Of a stretch of 64,000 nt of DNA, positions 1 through 8,470 are shown piece by piece. The notes under the pieces are model-generated. The model was not told where the DNA came from, made no database searches, and worked only from the letters and a program-made list of their open reading frames with translations. The stretch is from JAHRAW01 sp963693025 (lineage in GTDB: Bacteria > Pseudomonadota > Gammaproteobacteria > Arenicellales > Poriferihabitantaceae): positions 1,550,001-1,614,000 of the forward strand of contig OY843749.1 in assembly GCA_963693025.1 (NCBI GenBank). Reading direction: 5' to 3'. The translations under genes and the position numbers were made by a program. Position 1 is the first letter of the stretch. The number at the start of each line of letters is the position of its first letter.

Positions 1-1
1 C

Positions 2-685
2 GAAGCCGAAAACCGCGCCGCCGCCTACCCGGTCAAGGACTATGCGGTGAGCCGCGCCTTCCTGTTCGCCCGGGCGAAAATTCGCGCGCTGTATACGCGG
101 CAACCCCGCGAGGCCGCCGACTACTTCGCCGACCAAGCGGGCAAGTCATCGGGTGCGCACAAAGACGCGGTGATGTATGGCCTCGCCCTGGCGCAACGCA
201 AACTGCGGCAGTACGAGCAAGCGCGCGCCACCTTGAAGCCGTTGCTCGAAGCCCACCCCAACGAGGTTGCCTTCCAACTGGCGCAGGCCGAACTCGACCT
301 CATCTCGGGCAATCCGGCGGCGGCGGCGCGGCGCTACGAGCGGCTGGTCGACGCGCAGCCGCAGCTGGCGTATGTGACGCACTATCAGGCCGAGGCGCTG
401 ATTGCGAGCGGCGACCCGGCGAGCGCCAAGCGCATCATCCGCCACCAGTTGCGCCGCCACAAGGAGATGCTCACGTTGTATCAACTGCTGTCGAAGAGCA
501 ATGTCAAACTGGGGATGTTGGCGGAAGCCCACCAAGCCAACGCCGAATTTCACGCCGCCCTCGGCGACTACCCGGCGGCGGTGGCGTCGCTCAAACTGGC
601 GCTGCGGGAAAGCGCCTCGGAGGGGTATCTCCGCGAGAGCATCAGCGCCCGGTTGAGCGAGTTGGAAGGCGTGCTGGCGCAGTAG
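2..685 (+). CDS. M48-family metalloprotease, BepA/YfgC-like, C-terminal TPR part (5' truncated by window)
   Basis: The reading frame is open from the left edge, so only the last ~227 residues are visible. What is seen is a run of alanine-rich helix pairs of tetratricopeptide type (for example around EAHPNEVAFQLAQAELDL and the following 34-residue units) ending in a short basic-acidic tail. The junction segment EAENRAAAYP followed by an aromatic-rich linker resembles the boundary between the M48 peptidase domain and TPR domain of BepA-type periplasmic proteases that act on outer-membrane assembly intermediates. The HExxH zinc motif would lie upstream of the window, so the protease assignment is inference; a plain TPR protein is the alternative. 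Confidence 0.68.
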   Translation, partial: EAENRAAAYPVKDYAVSRAFLFARAKIRALYTRQPREAADYFADQAGKSSGAHKDAVMYGLALAQRKLRQYEQARATLKPLLEAHPNEVAFQLAQAELDLISGNPAAAARRYERLVDAQPQLAYVTHYQAEALIASGDPASAKRIIRHQLRRHKEMLTLYQLLSKSNVKLGMLAEAHQANAEFHAALGDYPAAVASLKLALRESASEGYLRESISARLSELEGVLAQ

Positions 686-727
686 CAGCGTTAGCGTTGT
701 GGCTGGCGCGGTGGCGCGCGCGGGGTG

Positions 728-1552
728 TCAGTCGCGGCGGGGGATTGGCGGCGGCGCCACCGCCACCGAGGTTGGCGTCCCCGTCCCCGTCCCCGATGCC
801 GGCGGTGCGGTCGCCACGCCGTAAATCAACTCATAGGTGATGGCAAGTTTCTCGCCGGGGTTTTGCAAGTCGGTGAGCGCCTTGCGAAACTGCTCGAAGC
901 GCCGCTTGCCGGTGAGCGTCTTGCGCCGCTCGCGCATGATGTTGGTGAATCCCGCGGCGCGCAGGTCGGCAAACAACACCGCGTCATTTTCGTATTCAAC
1001 CGTCACCCAATCGGCATCCACGACCGGGCGGATGAATCCCGATTGGAGCAGTTGGTCGCCGATGTGGTGCATGTCGGTGAAGGGATGCACATGCGGGAGT
1101 TGGTCAACCTGATGCCATGCCCAGCGCAGTTCTTGCAGCGTGTCGGGACCGAAAGTGCAAAACAACAAAGCGCCGCCCGGTCGCAACGCCCGCAACGCCA
1201 CCGCCGCCAGCGCCTCCCAGTCCAACCACGCCGGCTGCAGGCACATGACGACGCCGTCAAAACTTTTGGGGTCGCCGAGATTCGACCCGGACTCAAAGAC
1301 GGATACTCGCCGGATGGTTGCCGCCTCGCTGAGCCGCAGGTCGGCGCCGTCAAAATCAAACAACAACACCCGGCGGCGGTCATCTCCCCGGTCATCGTGC
1401 GCCGCCTTCCAGCGCTCCTCCAGTTCACGCCGAACCGGGTCGAGCAAGTAATCCAGCCCGCCGGTTGCGTTTTTCCGGCGCGCTTTGGCGCTTGCGATTT
1501 GGCACAAATCAAGTTCCAATACGATATGCTCCGCCCGGCGATAACCCACCAC
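728..1552 (-). CDS. bioC: BioC-like malonyl-ACP O-methyltransferase with degenerate SAM motif
   Basis: The second half matches the BioC family closely: LRPGGALLFCTFGPDTLQEL, then the HPFTDMHHIGDQLLQSGF block, a D-W-V-T-V-E-Y strand, the LTGKRRFE loop and the closing TYELIYG motif. BioC methylates malonyl-ACP to start pimelate synthesis for biotin. The first third is unusual: where methyltransferases have a glycine-rich SAM loop (VLDLGxGxG) this protein reads VLLFDFDGADLRL. The C-terminus carries a low-complexity Thr-Gly/Ala-Pro tail. It is divergent from comF, 46 bases away, a neighbour pair common in gammaproteobacteria. The family call is firm; catalytic competence is doubtful. Confidence 0.75.
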   Translation of the reverse strand: MVGYRRAEHIVLELDLCQIASAKARRKNATGGLDYLLDPVRRELEERWKAAHDDRGDDRRRVLLFDFDGADLRLSEAATIRRVSVFESGSNLGDPKSFDGVVMCLQPAWLDWEALAAVALRALRPGGALLFCTFGPDTLQELRWAWHQVDQLPHVHPFTDMHHIGDQLLQSGFIRPVVDADWVTVEYENDAVLFADLRAAGFTNIMRERRKTLTGKRRFEQFRKALTDLQNPGEKLAITYELIYGVATAPPASGTGTGTPTSVAVAPPPIPRRD

Positions 1553-1598
1553 CGCACACCCCGAAAAGCCCCCGGCTGGCGCGCGATGTTACCGCCCG

Positions 1599-2279
1599 AT
1601 GTTGCCGCCGATGTTACTCCTTAATTCCCTGCTACCGAAGCGATGCCCGCTATGCGCCGCGCACACCACTCAGGCGTTCTGCGCCGACTGCCGGCGGTTG
1701 CTGCCGTGGATTACGACGGCGTGCGAGGTCTGCGGCGCCGCGCTACACGAGGTCGGCGTGTGCGGTCGCTGCCAGTCGCGCCCGCCATACTATGACCACG
1801 CGGTCATCCCGTTCAAGTACCGCACGCCGGTATCGACACAAATCCAAGCACTCAAATACCACGACCAACTCCGCTACGCCGCCGCCCTCGGCGCGATGAT
1901 CTGCCAACGCGCATGGAAAGACCCGCGCGCCGCGCCGGACGTGCTCATCCCCGTGCCGCTACACCGCAAACGCCTGCGGCAACGCGGCTTCAACCAAGCG
2001 CTCGAAATCGCGCGCCGCATCGGCAAGGAACTCGGCATAGAAGTCAGCCATTCGCTACTGGAGCGAATCAAAAACACCGTGCCACAAACCACACTGGACA
2101 AAGCCGAAAGACGCCGCAACGTAAAAGGCGCCTTCCAAACCACCCCCACCCCCCCACCCGCCCACGTCGCCCTGGTGGACGACGTAGTAACCAGCGGCAG
2201 CACCGTCAACGCCGCCGCCCGCGCCCTAAAACGCGCCGGCGTAAAAACCGTCAGCGTGTGGGCGGCGGCTCGAACTTGA
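1599..2279 (+). CDS. comF: ComF-family phosphoribosyltransferase-like protein
   Basis: The 226-residue product has two parts. The N-terminus carries four CxxC pairs (C16/C19, C28/C31, C42/C45, C55/C58), typical of the zinc-ribbon of ComF proteins. The C-terminal half is a type I phosphoribosyltransferase fold with the PRPP-binding signature VALVDDVVTSGSTV at about residues 190-203 and the PVPLHRKRLRQRGFNQA block. ComF proteins take part in DNA uptake or recombination during natural transformation; the exact reaction is not established. An ATG 12 bases downstream (1611) is an equally plausible start, since ATGTT(A/G)CCGCC is tandemly repeated here. Confidence 0.9.
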   Translation: MLPPMLLLNSLLPKRCPLCAAHTTQAFCADCRRLLPWITTACEVCGAALHEVGVCGRCQSRPPYYDHAVIPFKYRTPVSTQIQALKYHDQLRYAAALGAMICQRAWKDPRAAPDVLIPVPLHRKRLRQRGFNQALEIARRIGKELGIEVSHSLLERIKNTVPQTTLDKAERRRNVKGAFQTTPTPPPAHVALVDDVVTSGSTVNAAARALKRAGVKTVSVWAAART

Positions 2280-2305
2280 ACGAAAACAGTGAGGCTACCC
2301 CTCTT

Positions 2306-2881
2306 TCAGGACAAGTTGCTTATGTAAAACAAAGTATTTCTTTCGAGATGAATCGCGACTGGTATAAAGTATTTCTTCGAGTTTTTTGAATACACTATTT
2401 CCTTTATCAAAATCTGTTTTAGCACTTCCCATTCATGCTTTGCCGCCTCAAATTTTTTCCACGACAACATAAAATCAAAATGTGTACCGTGCCGAAATAA
2501 CCGGCCGGGAAGAGATCCGGGCAAATTCCCGACAAAAATACCGTAGCGCAAATAAGGGTGAACAGATTTATGCTCGGCGGCTTTTTGACTGTAGATAATT
2601 GCGTCGTGGGTAGTAATCGCAGGTTGCATACTATGTCTCCCGAGCTTGGTTTCGATTACAACCCTCGGCTTCCAGTATTTGTCCTTGACTTCTTGATAAA
2701 CCAGTATGTCAGTTGTATAACAATGTTGCTGGGAGTTATGGTTTGACTCCCTGTATTCCACGACTTCATTTGTATAGGCCAACTTGCGTTGCACCTTAAC
2801 GCGGACACCGCATAACTCTTTATCTAGCCGCTCAGCGATGGATTTCGCCCACTCTCTTTCGGTCGGTTTTGTTTCCGCCAT
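2306..2881 (-). CDS. Orphan PD-(D/E)XK nuclease-like protein, unknown function
   Basis: The 191-residue protein is visibly more AT-rich than its neighbours. The central block TTDILVY (D58), then WKPRVVIETKLG (E77-x-K79), followed by a helix ending in a run with Q and Y, has the spacing of the PD-(D/E)XK nuclease core: D on one strand, E-x-K on the next, preceding an alpha helix. A GAGGGA-like ribosome-binding site lies about 8 bases before the ATG. No methyltransferase or toxin partner is adjacent. A restriction-endonuclease or repair-nuclease role is inference from the motif only. It looks like a horizontally acquired single gene inserted after comF. Confidence 0.72.
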   Translation of the reverse strand: MAETKPTEREWAKSIAERLDKELCGVRVKVQRKLAYTNEVVEYRESNHNSQQHCYTTDILVYQEVKDKYWKPRVVIETKLGRHSMQPAITTHDAIIYSQKAAEHKSVHPYLRYGIFVGNLPGSLPGRLFRHGTHFDFMLSWKKFEAAKHEWEVLKQILIKEIVYSKNSKKYFIPVAIHLERNTLFYISNLS

Positions 2882-3105
2882 TTTTCAGTCCCTCGGTTTG
2901 ATTGATTATACGATGCCACACGAGTTCCGAACGCCTTCGGTTGAGTCCACGCCATTGGGACAGAATTGCGCGTATGGTCTTTCACATACGCTCTGTGGGT
3001 TGCGCGAAAACCCGCTCCCAGTGGATTTTTCATCGCCTCGAATGACGGGGTTGTTGGGCTAGGCGAGCGAAGCAGGCGGCGAGTAAGCCGTCATTCTCGC
3101 AGGAA
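2882..3105. other. Non-coding stretch with repeat fragments
   Basis: No convincing gene. It holds a perfect 7-bp-arm hairpin (GCGTATG at 2970-2976 with CATACGC at 2985-2991) and fragments that recall the dispersed repeats elsewhere in the window (TTTTTCATCGCC, GTAAGCCG, TCATTCTCG). It runs directly into the MITE at 3106. Confidence 0.5.
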
Positions 3106-3275
3106 CAGCCTGTGTAAAAACCCTCCGCATATCGAAAGGGTGGGAAAATATTCCTCAAAATCGCATAAAAACAGGGGCGAGATGGGAAACTTATCCATTT
3201 TTATGCGGGTTTTTGCTATGTCGGTGGGAAAATTTTTCATGCGCCGCTTTATTTTTGGAGTTTTTACACTGCCTG
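3106..3275. repeat. 170-bp MITE related to the adjacent IS1182-family element
   Basis: The left end CAGCCTGTGTAAAAACCC (3106-3123) and the right end GAGTTTTTACACTGCCTG (3258-3275) form an imperfect inverted pair. The left end is identical for its first 16 bases to the left terminal repeat of the insertion sequence that begins 6 bases further on. The interior is AT-rich and non-coding. Flanks are AGGAA on the left (3101-3105) and AGGAC on the right (3276-3280), a nearly perfect 5-bp target duplication. It is therefore a non-autonomous element probably mobilised by an IS1182-type transposase. Confidence 0.75.
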
Positions 3276-3280
3276 AGGAC

Positions 3281-4886
3281 CAGCCTGTGTAAAAACTCAC
3301 TCTCTTGCGGTAAAATGTTTCATTCCCAATTGTATCGAGCAGGAGTTTAGTTATGTCGCATGTTCGGGGTGTGTCGCGTTATCAGGCGGCGTTGTTTGGC
3401 GAGACGTTGGATGACCGTATTGCTGCGGATAATGCGGTGCGGGTGATTGATTTGTTTGTGGATGGTTTGGATTTGCTGGAGTTGGGGTTTGGCAAGGTGA
3501 TGGCGGCGGCGACCGGTCGTCCGGCGTATCATCCGGGGATGATGTTGAAGTTGTATGTGTATGGTTATGTGAATCAGATTAGGTCGAGTCGTCGTTTGGA
3601 GAAGGAGGCGGGTCGCAATGTGGAGTTGATGTGGTTGCTGGAAGATTTGCGCCCGGACTTCAAGACGATAGCGAACTTTCGGAAGGATAACTTGGCGGGT
3701 TTGTCGGCTGCGTGCCGTTCGTTTGTGCATTTTTGTCGTGGTCAGGGTTTGTATGGCGGCGAGTTGGTGGCGGTGGATGGTTCGAAGTTTCGCGCGGTGG
3801 CGGGTCGTCGGTCGGTTTATACGGCGGAGCAGTTGGGTCGTGAGATGGAGCGGGTGGAGCACGGGGTGTTGGCGTATATGGAGGTTTTGGATACGGCGGA
3901 TGATGCGGCCGATGAGGCGGATGCGTCGGCGAAAGTGGCGGACACAAAAGCCGCATTGGCGGCGTTGGTGGAGCAACGGGAGGCGTTGCGTTCGTTGACT
4001 GCGGAGTTGAAGGCAAGCGGTTCTAAGCGCGTGGTGTCGGGCGAGGTGGATGCGCGTTTGATGCGGCAGTCGGGCGGTGGTTATGCGGTGAGTTACAATG
4101 TGCAGACGGCGGTGGATGACAAACACAAGTTGATTGCCGCGCATGCGGTGACCAATGCGGTCAACGACCATCGCCAGTTGTATGGAATGGCGCGGCGGGC
4201 GAAGGTGGCGCTGGGGGTGAATAAACTGACGGTGGTGGCGGACACGGGTTATCAGAATGGCGAACAAGGAGCGGCGTGTGAGTCGGCGGGTATAACGGCG
4301 GTGGTGCCGCGGCAGCGGGTGGTGAATCCGCGCGGCGCTTACTATAGCCGCGCGGAGTTTGCTTACGATGACAAGCGCGATGAATACCGTTGTCCGGCCG
4401 GCGAAGTGTTGCGGCGGCGGCGCAGCGATGCGAAGTTGAAGACGCATTATTACGCGACCAATGCATGCGCGGGTTGTGGGTTGCGCGCTCAGTGCACCGG
4501 CGCGCGTCGGCGCACCATTAATCGTCATTATTACGAGGCGCAAGTGGCGCGCATGCACGGGCGGGCGGTGGCGCATCCGGAGTTGCTGCGGCGGCGGTCG
4601 AGTTTAAGCGAGCATCCGTTTGGCACGATCAAACAGATGATGGGCGGCGGTCGGTTTGTGTTGCGTGGTATGGATAAAGTGAAAGCGGAGATGGGATTGA
4701 GCGTGTTGGCGTATAACTTGAAGCGGGTGGTCAACATAATGGGCGTTGAAGCGTTATGCGAGAGTTTGACGGCGGCTTGATGCGGTGTTTTTGTATGGCG
4801 GCGTGTTTCCCTGATGGAAACATCAATAGGCGGATAAATTGCGCCGGATAAGTTCATGCCCGGTTCTTGAGTTTTTGCACGGGCTG
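3281..4886 (+). mobile_element. Complete IS1182-family insertion sequence
   Basis: The 1,606-bp element is bounded by an 18-bp imperfect inverted repeat: CAGCCTGTGTAAAAACTC at 3281-3298 and GAGTTTTTGCACGGGCTG at 4869-4886 (16 of 18 positions pair). It is flanked by direct copies of AGGAC at 3276-3280 and 4887-4891, read here as the 5-bp target duplication. It encodes one full-length transposase. The intact ends, intact reading frame and perfect flanking duplication suggest a recent, possibly still active, insertion. Confidence 0.9.
3353..4780 (+). CDS. IS1182-family transposase
   Basis: The 475-residue DDE transposase has the family's N-terminal signature (DNAVRVID, TGRPAYHPGMMLKLYVYGY, RSSRRLEKEAGRNVELMWLL, DFKTIANFRKDN) and a first catalytic aspartate in VAVDGSKF (D142). 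The second lies in VVADTGYQNGEQ, and the C-terminal region has the ECPAG-like cysteine block and SEHPFGTIK. AGGAG about 10 bases upstream supports the ATG at 3353. The coding strand is strikingly rich in G and T (many TTG, GTG and GCG codons) compared with neighbouring genes. No frameshift or stop is visible, so it should be functional. Confidence 0.95.
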   Translation: MSHVRGVSRYQAALFGETLDDRIAADNAVRVIDLFVDGLDLLELGFGKVMAAATGRPAYHPGMMLKLYVYGYVNQIRSSRRLEKEAGRNVELMWLLEDLRPDFKTIANFRKDNLAGLSAACRSFVHFCRGQGLYGGELVAVDGSKFRAVAGRRSVYTAEQLGREMERVEHGVLAYMEVLDTADDAADEADASAKVADTKAALAALVEQREALRSLTAELKASGSKRVVSGEVDARLMRQSGGGYAVSYNVQTAVDDKHKLIAAHAVTNAVNDHRQLYGMARRAKVALGVNKLTVVADTGYQNGEQGAACESAGITAVVPRQRVVNPRGAYYSRAEFAYDDKRDEYRCPAGEVLRRRRSDAKLKTHYYATNACAGCGLRAQCTGARRRTINRHYYEAQVARMHGRAVAHPELLRRRSSLSEHPFGTIKQMMGGGRFVLRGMDKVKAEMGLSVLAYNLKRVVNIMGVEALCESLTAA

Positions 4887-4893
4887 AGGACGC

Positions 4894-5070
4894 GGGAATC
4901 CAGTCGCCACGGATGGCAGATTATCGCCACCTCCCGCGCCCGCTGTGCCACCGACAAAAGACGTATGGATTCCCGATGGTAAGTGTCCGTAAGCCGCTGG
5001 CACGGCAACGGACACTAACGCTCGGGAATGACGAGTTATACCCATCATTCTCGAACGATAGAAAATTATA
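4894..5070. repeat. Dispersed palindromic repeat, copy A
   Basis: This copy sits immediately outside the insertion sequence. Its left module (4894-4962) matches, in inverted orientation, 57454-57523. Its right module is a hairpin with arms AGTGTCCG (4982-4989) and CGGACACT (5009-5016), followed by AACGCTCGGGAATGACG and then CATTCTCGAACGATAGAAAA. The same hairpin recurs at 14908-14960 and 57353-57404, and with changed but still pairing arms at 57625-57658. No coding capacity is apparent; the whole 4781-5139 gap is taken up by the IS end and this repeat. Confidence 0.75.
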
Positions 5071-5139
5071 GGCAACAGATTTCCCAGTGGCGGTGACAAA
5101 TCCGGAATAGCAGGCTCACAATGAAAAGCGTCTTGATGT

Positions 5140-6129
5140 CTATAGTTCCCCTTTTTTACGCAAATAATTTCTACACGCCGCATCCAAACGTTCACGCACC
5201 AAGTCGCGCAACTCAGGCGGGGCGAGTACTTCGGCTTCGGGACCGTGGCGCAAAATGTCCATGACGAGTTCGAGCGGGTTGTCGTAGGGGATTTCTAGTT
5301 CGTAGCCGCCATCGTTGGAGGGCGTGCCGTGTTGGTTGGGATGCCATTTTTCCGCCGCCACCCAGGCCGCCGCCGATGCGCTGAAACGAATGCGGGCGAG
5401 GTGGCGCGGTTTGCCGGCGAAGATGCCGTAGGAGCCGCGCACCAAAGCGTCCAGTTGCCGGTCGCCGACCTCGCGCGCCGCGGTGGCTAGGGTTGTGTGC
5501 GCGCGAATGCGGTCGAGCGAAAAACTGCGCAAGCCGCGGCGCAGGTGGCACCACGCATCCAGATACCAGTTGTTGCGGTAATAGACGAGGCGTTGCGGCG
5601 ACAGCGTGCGCTCGGTGCGTGCGCCGCCCGCGCGCGCGTGGTAGGCGACGCGCAGCCGGCGGCGCAAAAACAACGCCGACGACACCGCGCGGAACACATC
5701 GCCGTCCACCCGCCGTGCGCCGATGCTCGGTACGCGCACGCGCCGCCTCAGTTCGCCGCCGCCCGGCGCGCCGCTCGCCAGCAACGCCTGAATGCGTGCG
5801 CGCAACGGCGCGAGATGAGTCTCCAACAAGTCGCTGTGCAACTCGTGCAACACCTCGTGTATCACCAGCAACCCGTGCAACTCGCGGTCGTTAAACCACA
5901 GCCCCGGCAACTCATACCGCCCGCCCTCGCGGTCGCGGTCGTCGAAGTAATAGCCGCGGCGCTCGGCGTCGTATTCCAACGGCGCATCCAACACGCGCAA
6001 ATCCCGAATGGCGCGCTTGACGGTGGACTCGGAGCACTCCAACCGCTCGCGCAACACCGCCATCGCCACCGGATGCCGGCGCGCGCGGATGACTTGATAG
6101 AGCCGGTAGATGCGGTCGAATTGTCGCAT
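5140..6129 (-). CDS. WYL-domain transcriptional regulator (YafY type)
   Basis: The protein has an N-terminal winged helix-turn-helix (RQFDRIYRLYQVIRARRHPV then VLRERLECSESTVKRAIRDL, about residues 2-45), a middle linker, and a WYL domain. The WYL core reads LSPQRLVYYRNNWYLDAWCHL with RGLRSFSLDRI following, the ligand-sensing pattern of this family. A C-terminal WCX extension is also present. WYL regulators respond to nucleic-acid or nucleotide ligands and control DNA repair, defence or metabolism; the target here is unknown. The ATG at 6129 is chosen because family proteins start with this MRQFDR-type sequence; an upstream in-frame ATG at 6192 would add an unrelated basic tail. Confidence 0.88.
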   Translation of the reverse strand: MRQFDRIYRLYQVIRARRHPVAMAVLRERLECSESTVKRAIRDLRVLDAPLEYDAERRGYYFDDRDREGGRYELPGLWFNDRELHGLLVIHEVLHELHSDLLETHLAPLRARIQALLASGAPGGGELRRRVRVPSIGARRVDGDVFRAVSSALFLRRRLRVAYHARAGGARTERTLSPQRLVYYRNNWYLDAWCHLRRGLRSFSLDRIRAHTTLATAAREVGDRQLDALVRGSYGIFAGKPRHLARIRFSASAAAWVAAEKWHPNQHGTPSNDGGYELEIPYDNPLELVMDILRHGPEAEVLAPPELRDLVRERLDAACRNYLRKKGEL

Positions 6130-6296
6130 AGGGTTTAAGTTTGAGCGCGGCGGTGAAAACCGCAAGTCTGCGATAAAGGTTTGCGCTGGCAAAGTATACC
6201 GAACCGCCCGCCCTTTACCATTCCCCCGCGCCGGCGCAAGCCGTGTTGTATAATCACGCCAACGCGCCCCATTGTCATAAAGCCGCCATAAATACC

Positions 6297-7280
6297 ATGC
6301 CCACCTATCAAAAAACGGCTTACCTGTTTCCGGGTCAGGGGGCGCAGTATTGCGGGATGGGGGCGGATTTGTATGCGCGGTTTGCGGTGGTGCGGGAGAC
6401 GTATGCCGAGGCGGGGGATGCGCTCGGTTATGACATTGCCGAGATGTCGTTCAATGCGCCCGCCGATGTGATTAACCTGACGCGGCACACTCAGCCGTTG
6501 TTGTTGACGCATTCGATTGCTTGCTTGCGCGCGTTCACCTTGCAGACGGATGAAGCCACACCGGTCACGCCGGCGATGGCAGTCGGGCATAGCCTTGGCG
6601 AATACTGCGCGCTGGTCAGCGCCGGGGCGTTGTCTTTTGGCGAGGCGTTGCGGTTGGTGAAGACGCGCGGCGAATTGATGGGCGAATACGGGCGCGGCGA
6701 GATGGAAGCGTTGATGATTGACTTCGACTCCGCCGCCGAACTCGCCGCGCAACACTACTGCGGAGTCGCCGCGTGCAATCTGCCGGAGCAAAACGTGGTC
6801 GGCGGCGACGCCGAAGACTTGGATGCGCTACTGCGTAGCATGGCGGCGCGCTTTCCGCGCAAGCGCAGCACGCGCCTGAAAACCGAAGGGGCGTTTCACA
6901 CCTACCACATGATTGACGCCGCGACCCGCTTCCGCGACCCGCTGGAGCGCGCCGAGTTCGCGCCGCCGCGCTTCGACGTGTTGTCAAACTTCAGCGGCGA
7001 TTTTCACACGGCGGACATCGACTCGCTCAAGTCGCGCCTGTTTTTGCAGTTGTTCAACCCCGTGATGTGGCACGCCAACCTGACGTGCGTCATCGCCGCC
7101 GGCGCGGACTTGCTAATCGAGTTCGGCGGCGGGCTGGGCAAGGGAGAGACGCCCGCGGATAGGCGCCCGGCGCTGGAAGGCATCGTCAAAAAAATGGGCC
7201 GCGGCGCGGACAACCCGCCGGCGTATTTGTCCGTCATCAACGTCGGCACGTTGGAAGCCTCAGTTCGCGCACTCGCCTAA
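6297..7280 (+). CDS. FabD-like acyltransferase (malonyl-CoA:ACP transacylase fold)
   Basis: The 327-residue protein carries the acyltransferase signatures FPGQGAQYCGMG near the N-terminus, QPLLLTHSIA, and the nucleophile elbow GHSLGEYCALVSAG (S99). The ACNLPEQNVVGG and TEGAFHTYHM blocks would supply the second active-site half, including the catalytic histidine. It would transfer an acyl group from CoA to an acyl carrier protein. It stands alone, outside a fab operon and without ketosynthase or ACP genes, so it is more likely a trans-acting or specialised acyltransferase than the housekeeping FabD. The start at 6297 is set by MPTYQKTAYLFPGQG, the normal family beginning. Confidence 0.82.
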   Translation: MPTYQKTAYLFPGQGAQYCGMGADLYARFAVVRETYAEAGDALGYDIAEMSFNAPADVINLTRHTQPLLLTHSIACLRAFTLQTDEATPVTPAMAVGHSLGEYCALVSAGALSFGEALRLVKTRGELMGEYGRGEMEALMIDFDSAAELAAQHYCGVAACNLPEQNVVGGDAEDLDALLRSMAARFPRKRSTRLKTEGAFHTYHMIDAATRFRDPLERAEFAPPRFDVLSNFSGDFHTADIDSLKSRLFLQLFNPVMWHANLTCVIAAGADLLIEFGGGLGKGETPADRRPALEGIVKKMGRGADNPPAYLSVINVGTLEASVRALA

Positions 7281-7293
7281 GCGCACGGCGGCA

Positions 7294-8361
7294 TCAGCGC
7301 CCACCACCCCGCCGCTTAGACCGCCGCCGCCCACCCGCCCCACCGAGCGCCCCGGCGGCGATGCTCATCTCCCCGCGCAACTGCGCTTTCGCGCCGGCGG
7401 ACACCTCGCCGAGTTTGCTTTCAATCACCTCAAGCGTAGGCACGGGGCGCCGTTGGTGTTGGTCCAGCGCGGCGCGCATCGCCGTGATGTGCGCCGGTGT
7501 CGTGCCGCAGCAGCCGCCGATGATTTTCGCGCCGGCATCGACCGCCAAGCACGCATACTCCGACATAATTCGCGCGTTGCCGCTGTATACGATTTTGCCG
7601 TCAACATACGCCGGCACACCGCAGTTCGCTTTGGCGACGATGACCGGCTCGACGTTTTGCTGCGCGCTCGCGTGTTGCATGTTGATGGTGGCGGCGATGA
7701 GTTCGGAAGCGCCGACGCCGCAGTTGGCGCCGATGGCGTCGGGCACGCGCTCCATTCGATAACTGAGCGCCACGATGTCCGCCGGCGCCAGCCCCATCAT
7801 CGTGCGCCCGTTGGTGTCCACGCTGAAGGTGGCGACGATGGGCAAGTTGGCGCGCGCGGCGCCGTCAACCGCCGCCCGCACCTCTTCGCGCGATGACATC
7901 GTCTCAATCCAAAACACATCCGCCCCGCCGGCTTCCAACGCCCGCGCCTGCGCCTCGAACGCATCGGCGGCGTCGGCGTGGCTCAACGCGCCGAGGGGTT
8001 GCATGATTTCGCCGCTCGGACCCATCGACCCGCCAACGATGATTTTGCGCCCGGCTTTGTCCGCCAACTCGCGGGCGATGCGCGCGCCGGCGCGGTTCAA
8101 CTCCGCCACGCGCGCCTCAGTGTCAACGCCGTGAAGTTTCAACCGGTGGCGCGTGCCGCCAAAGGTGTTGGTCAGGATGATGTCGGAGCCGGCGTCGATA
8201 AAGGTCTGATACTGCCGCGCGATGCGCTCCGGATGAAGCGCGTTCCACAACTCCGGCGAGTCGCCGGTTTGCAAGCCGACATCAAACAAGTTAGAGCCGG
8301 TCGCGCCGTCCGCCAACAACACGCCGCGCTCAGTCAGCAGTTCGTCAATGATGTTTGCCAC
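7294..8361 (-). CDS. Homocysteine S-methyltransferase family protein (betaine-homocysteine methyltransferase type)
   Basis: The 355-residue barrel enzyme begins with LLADGATGSNLFDVGL, continues with DIILTNTFGGTRHRL and GGSMGPSGEIMQPLG, and ends with the zinc-binding cysteine region GGCCGTTPAHI. A further NCG occurs in the middle. This is the architecture of enzymes that methylate homocysteine to methionine using betaine or S-methylmethionine. The reading frame extends further upstream, but the family start coincides with a GTG at 8361 preceded by GGTGGA. The C-terminus carries an odd Arg/Gly-rich tail (GGAGGRRRSKRRGGGR) not expected in the family. The methyl donor cannot be fixed from sequence. 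Confidence 0.85.
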   Translation of the reverse strand: MANIIDELLTERGVLLADGATGSNLFDVGLQTGDSPELWNALHPERIARQYQTFIDAGSDIILTNTFGGTRHRLKLHGVDTEARVAELNRAGARIARELADKAGRKIIVGGSMGPSGEIMQPLGALSHADAADAFEAQARALEAGGADVFWIETMSSREEVRAAVDGAARANLPIVATFSVDTNGRTMMGLAPADIVALSYRMERVPDAIGANCGVGASELIAATINMQHASAQQNVEPVIVAKANCGVPAYVDGKIVYSGNARIMSEYACLAVDAGAKIIGGCCGTTPAHITAMRAALDQHQRRPVPTLEVIESKLGEVSAGAKAQLRGEMSIAAGALGGAGGRRRSKRRGGGR

Positions 8362-8470
8362 GGCGTCAGTCCACCGGCGGAGGGGTGGATGAGTATAGCG
8401 CGGGTTTTGCGCCGTGCGCGCACTCCAACACAACTTAGCCGCAAAACTAACGGGGGTGTTGGTGGCGCGG

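Noticed and set aside
3347..4576. Long open frame on the minus strand across the IS1182 transposase
   Set aside because: It lies antisense to a well-recognised transposase and has His/Arg/Thr-rich composition typical of a shadow frame in GT-rich DNA.
4854..5195. Minus-strand 113-codon frame ending in the dispersed repeat
   Set aside because: It is largely repeat sequence (copy A) and shares similarity with copy C only at the DNA level.
5497..6138. 213-codon plus-strand frame over the WYL regulator
   Set aside because: It is antisense to a family-matching gene and its translation is low-complexity Ala/Arg/Gln-rich with no motif.
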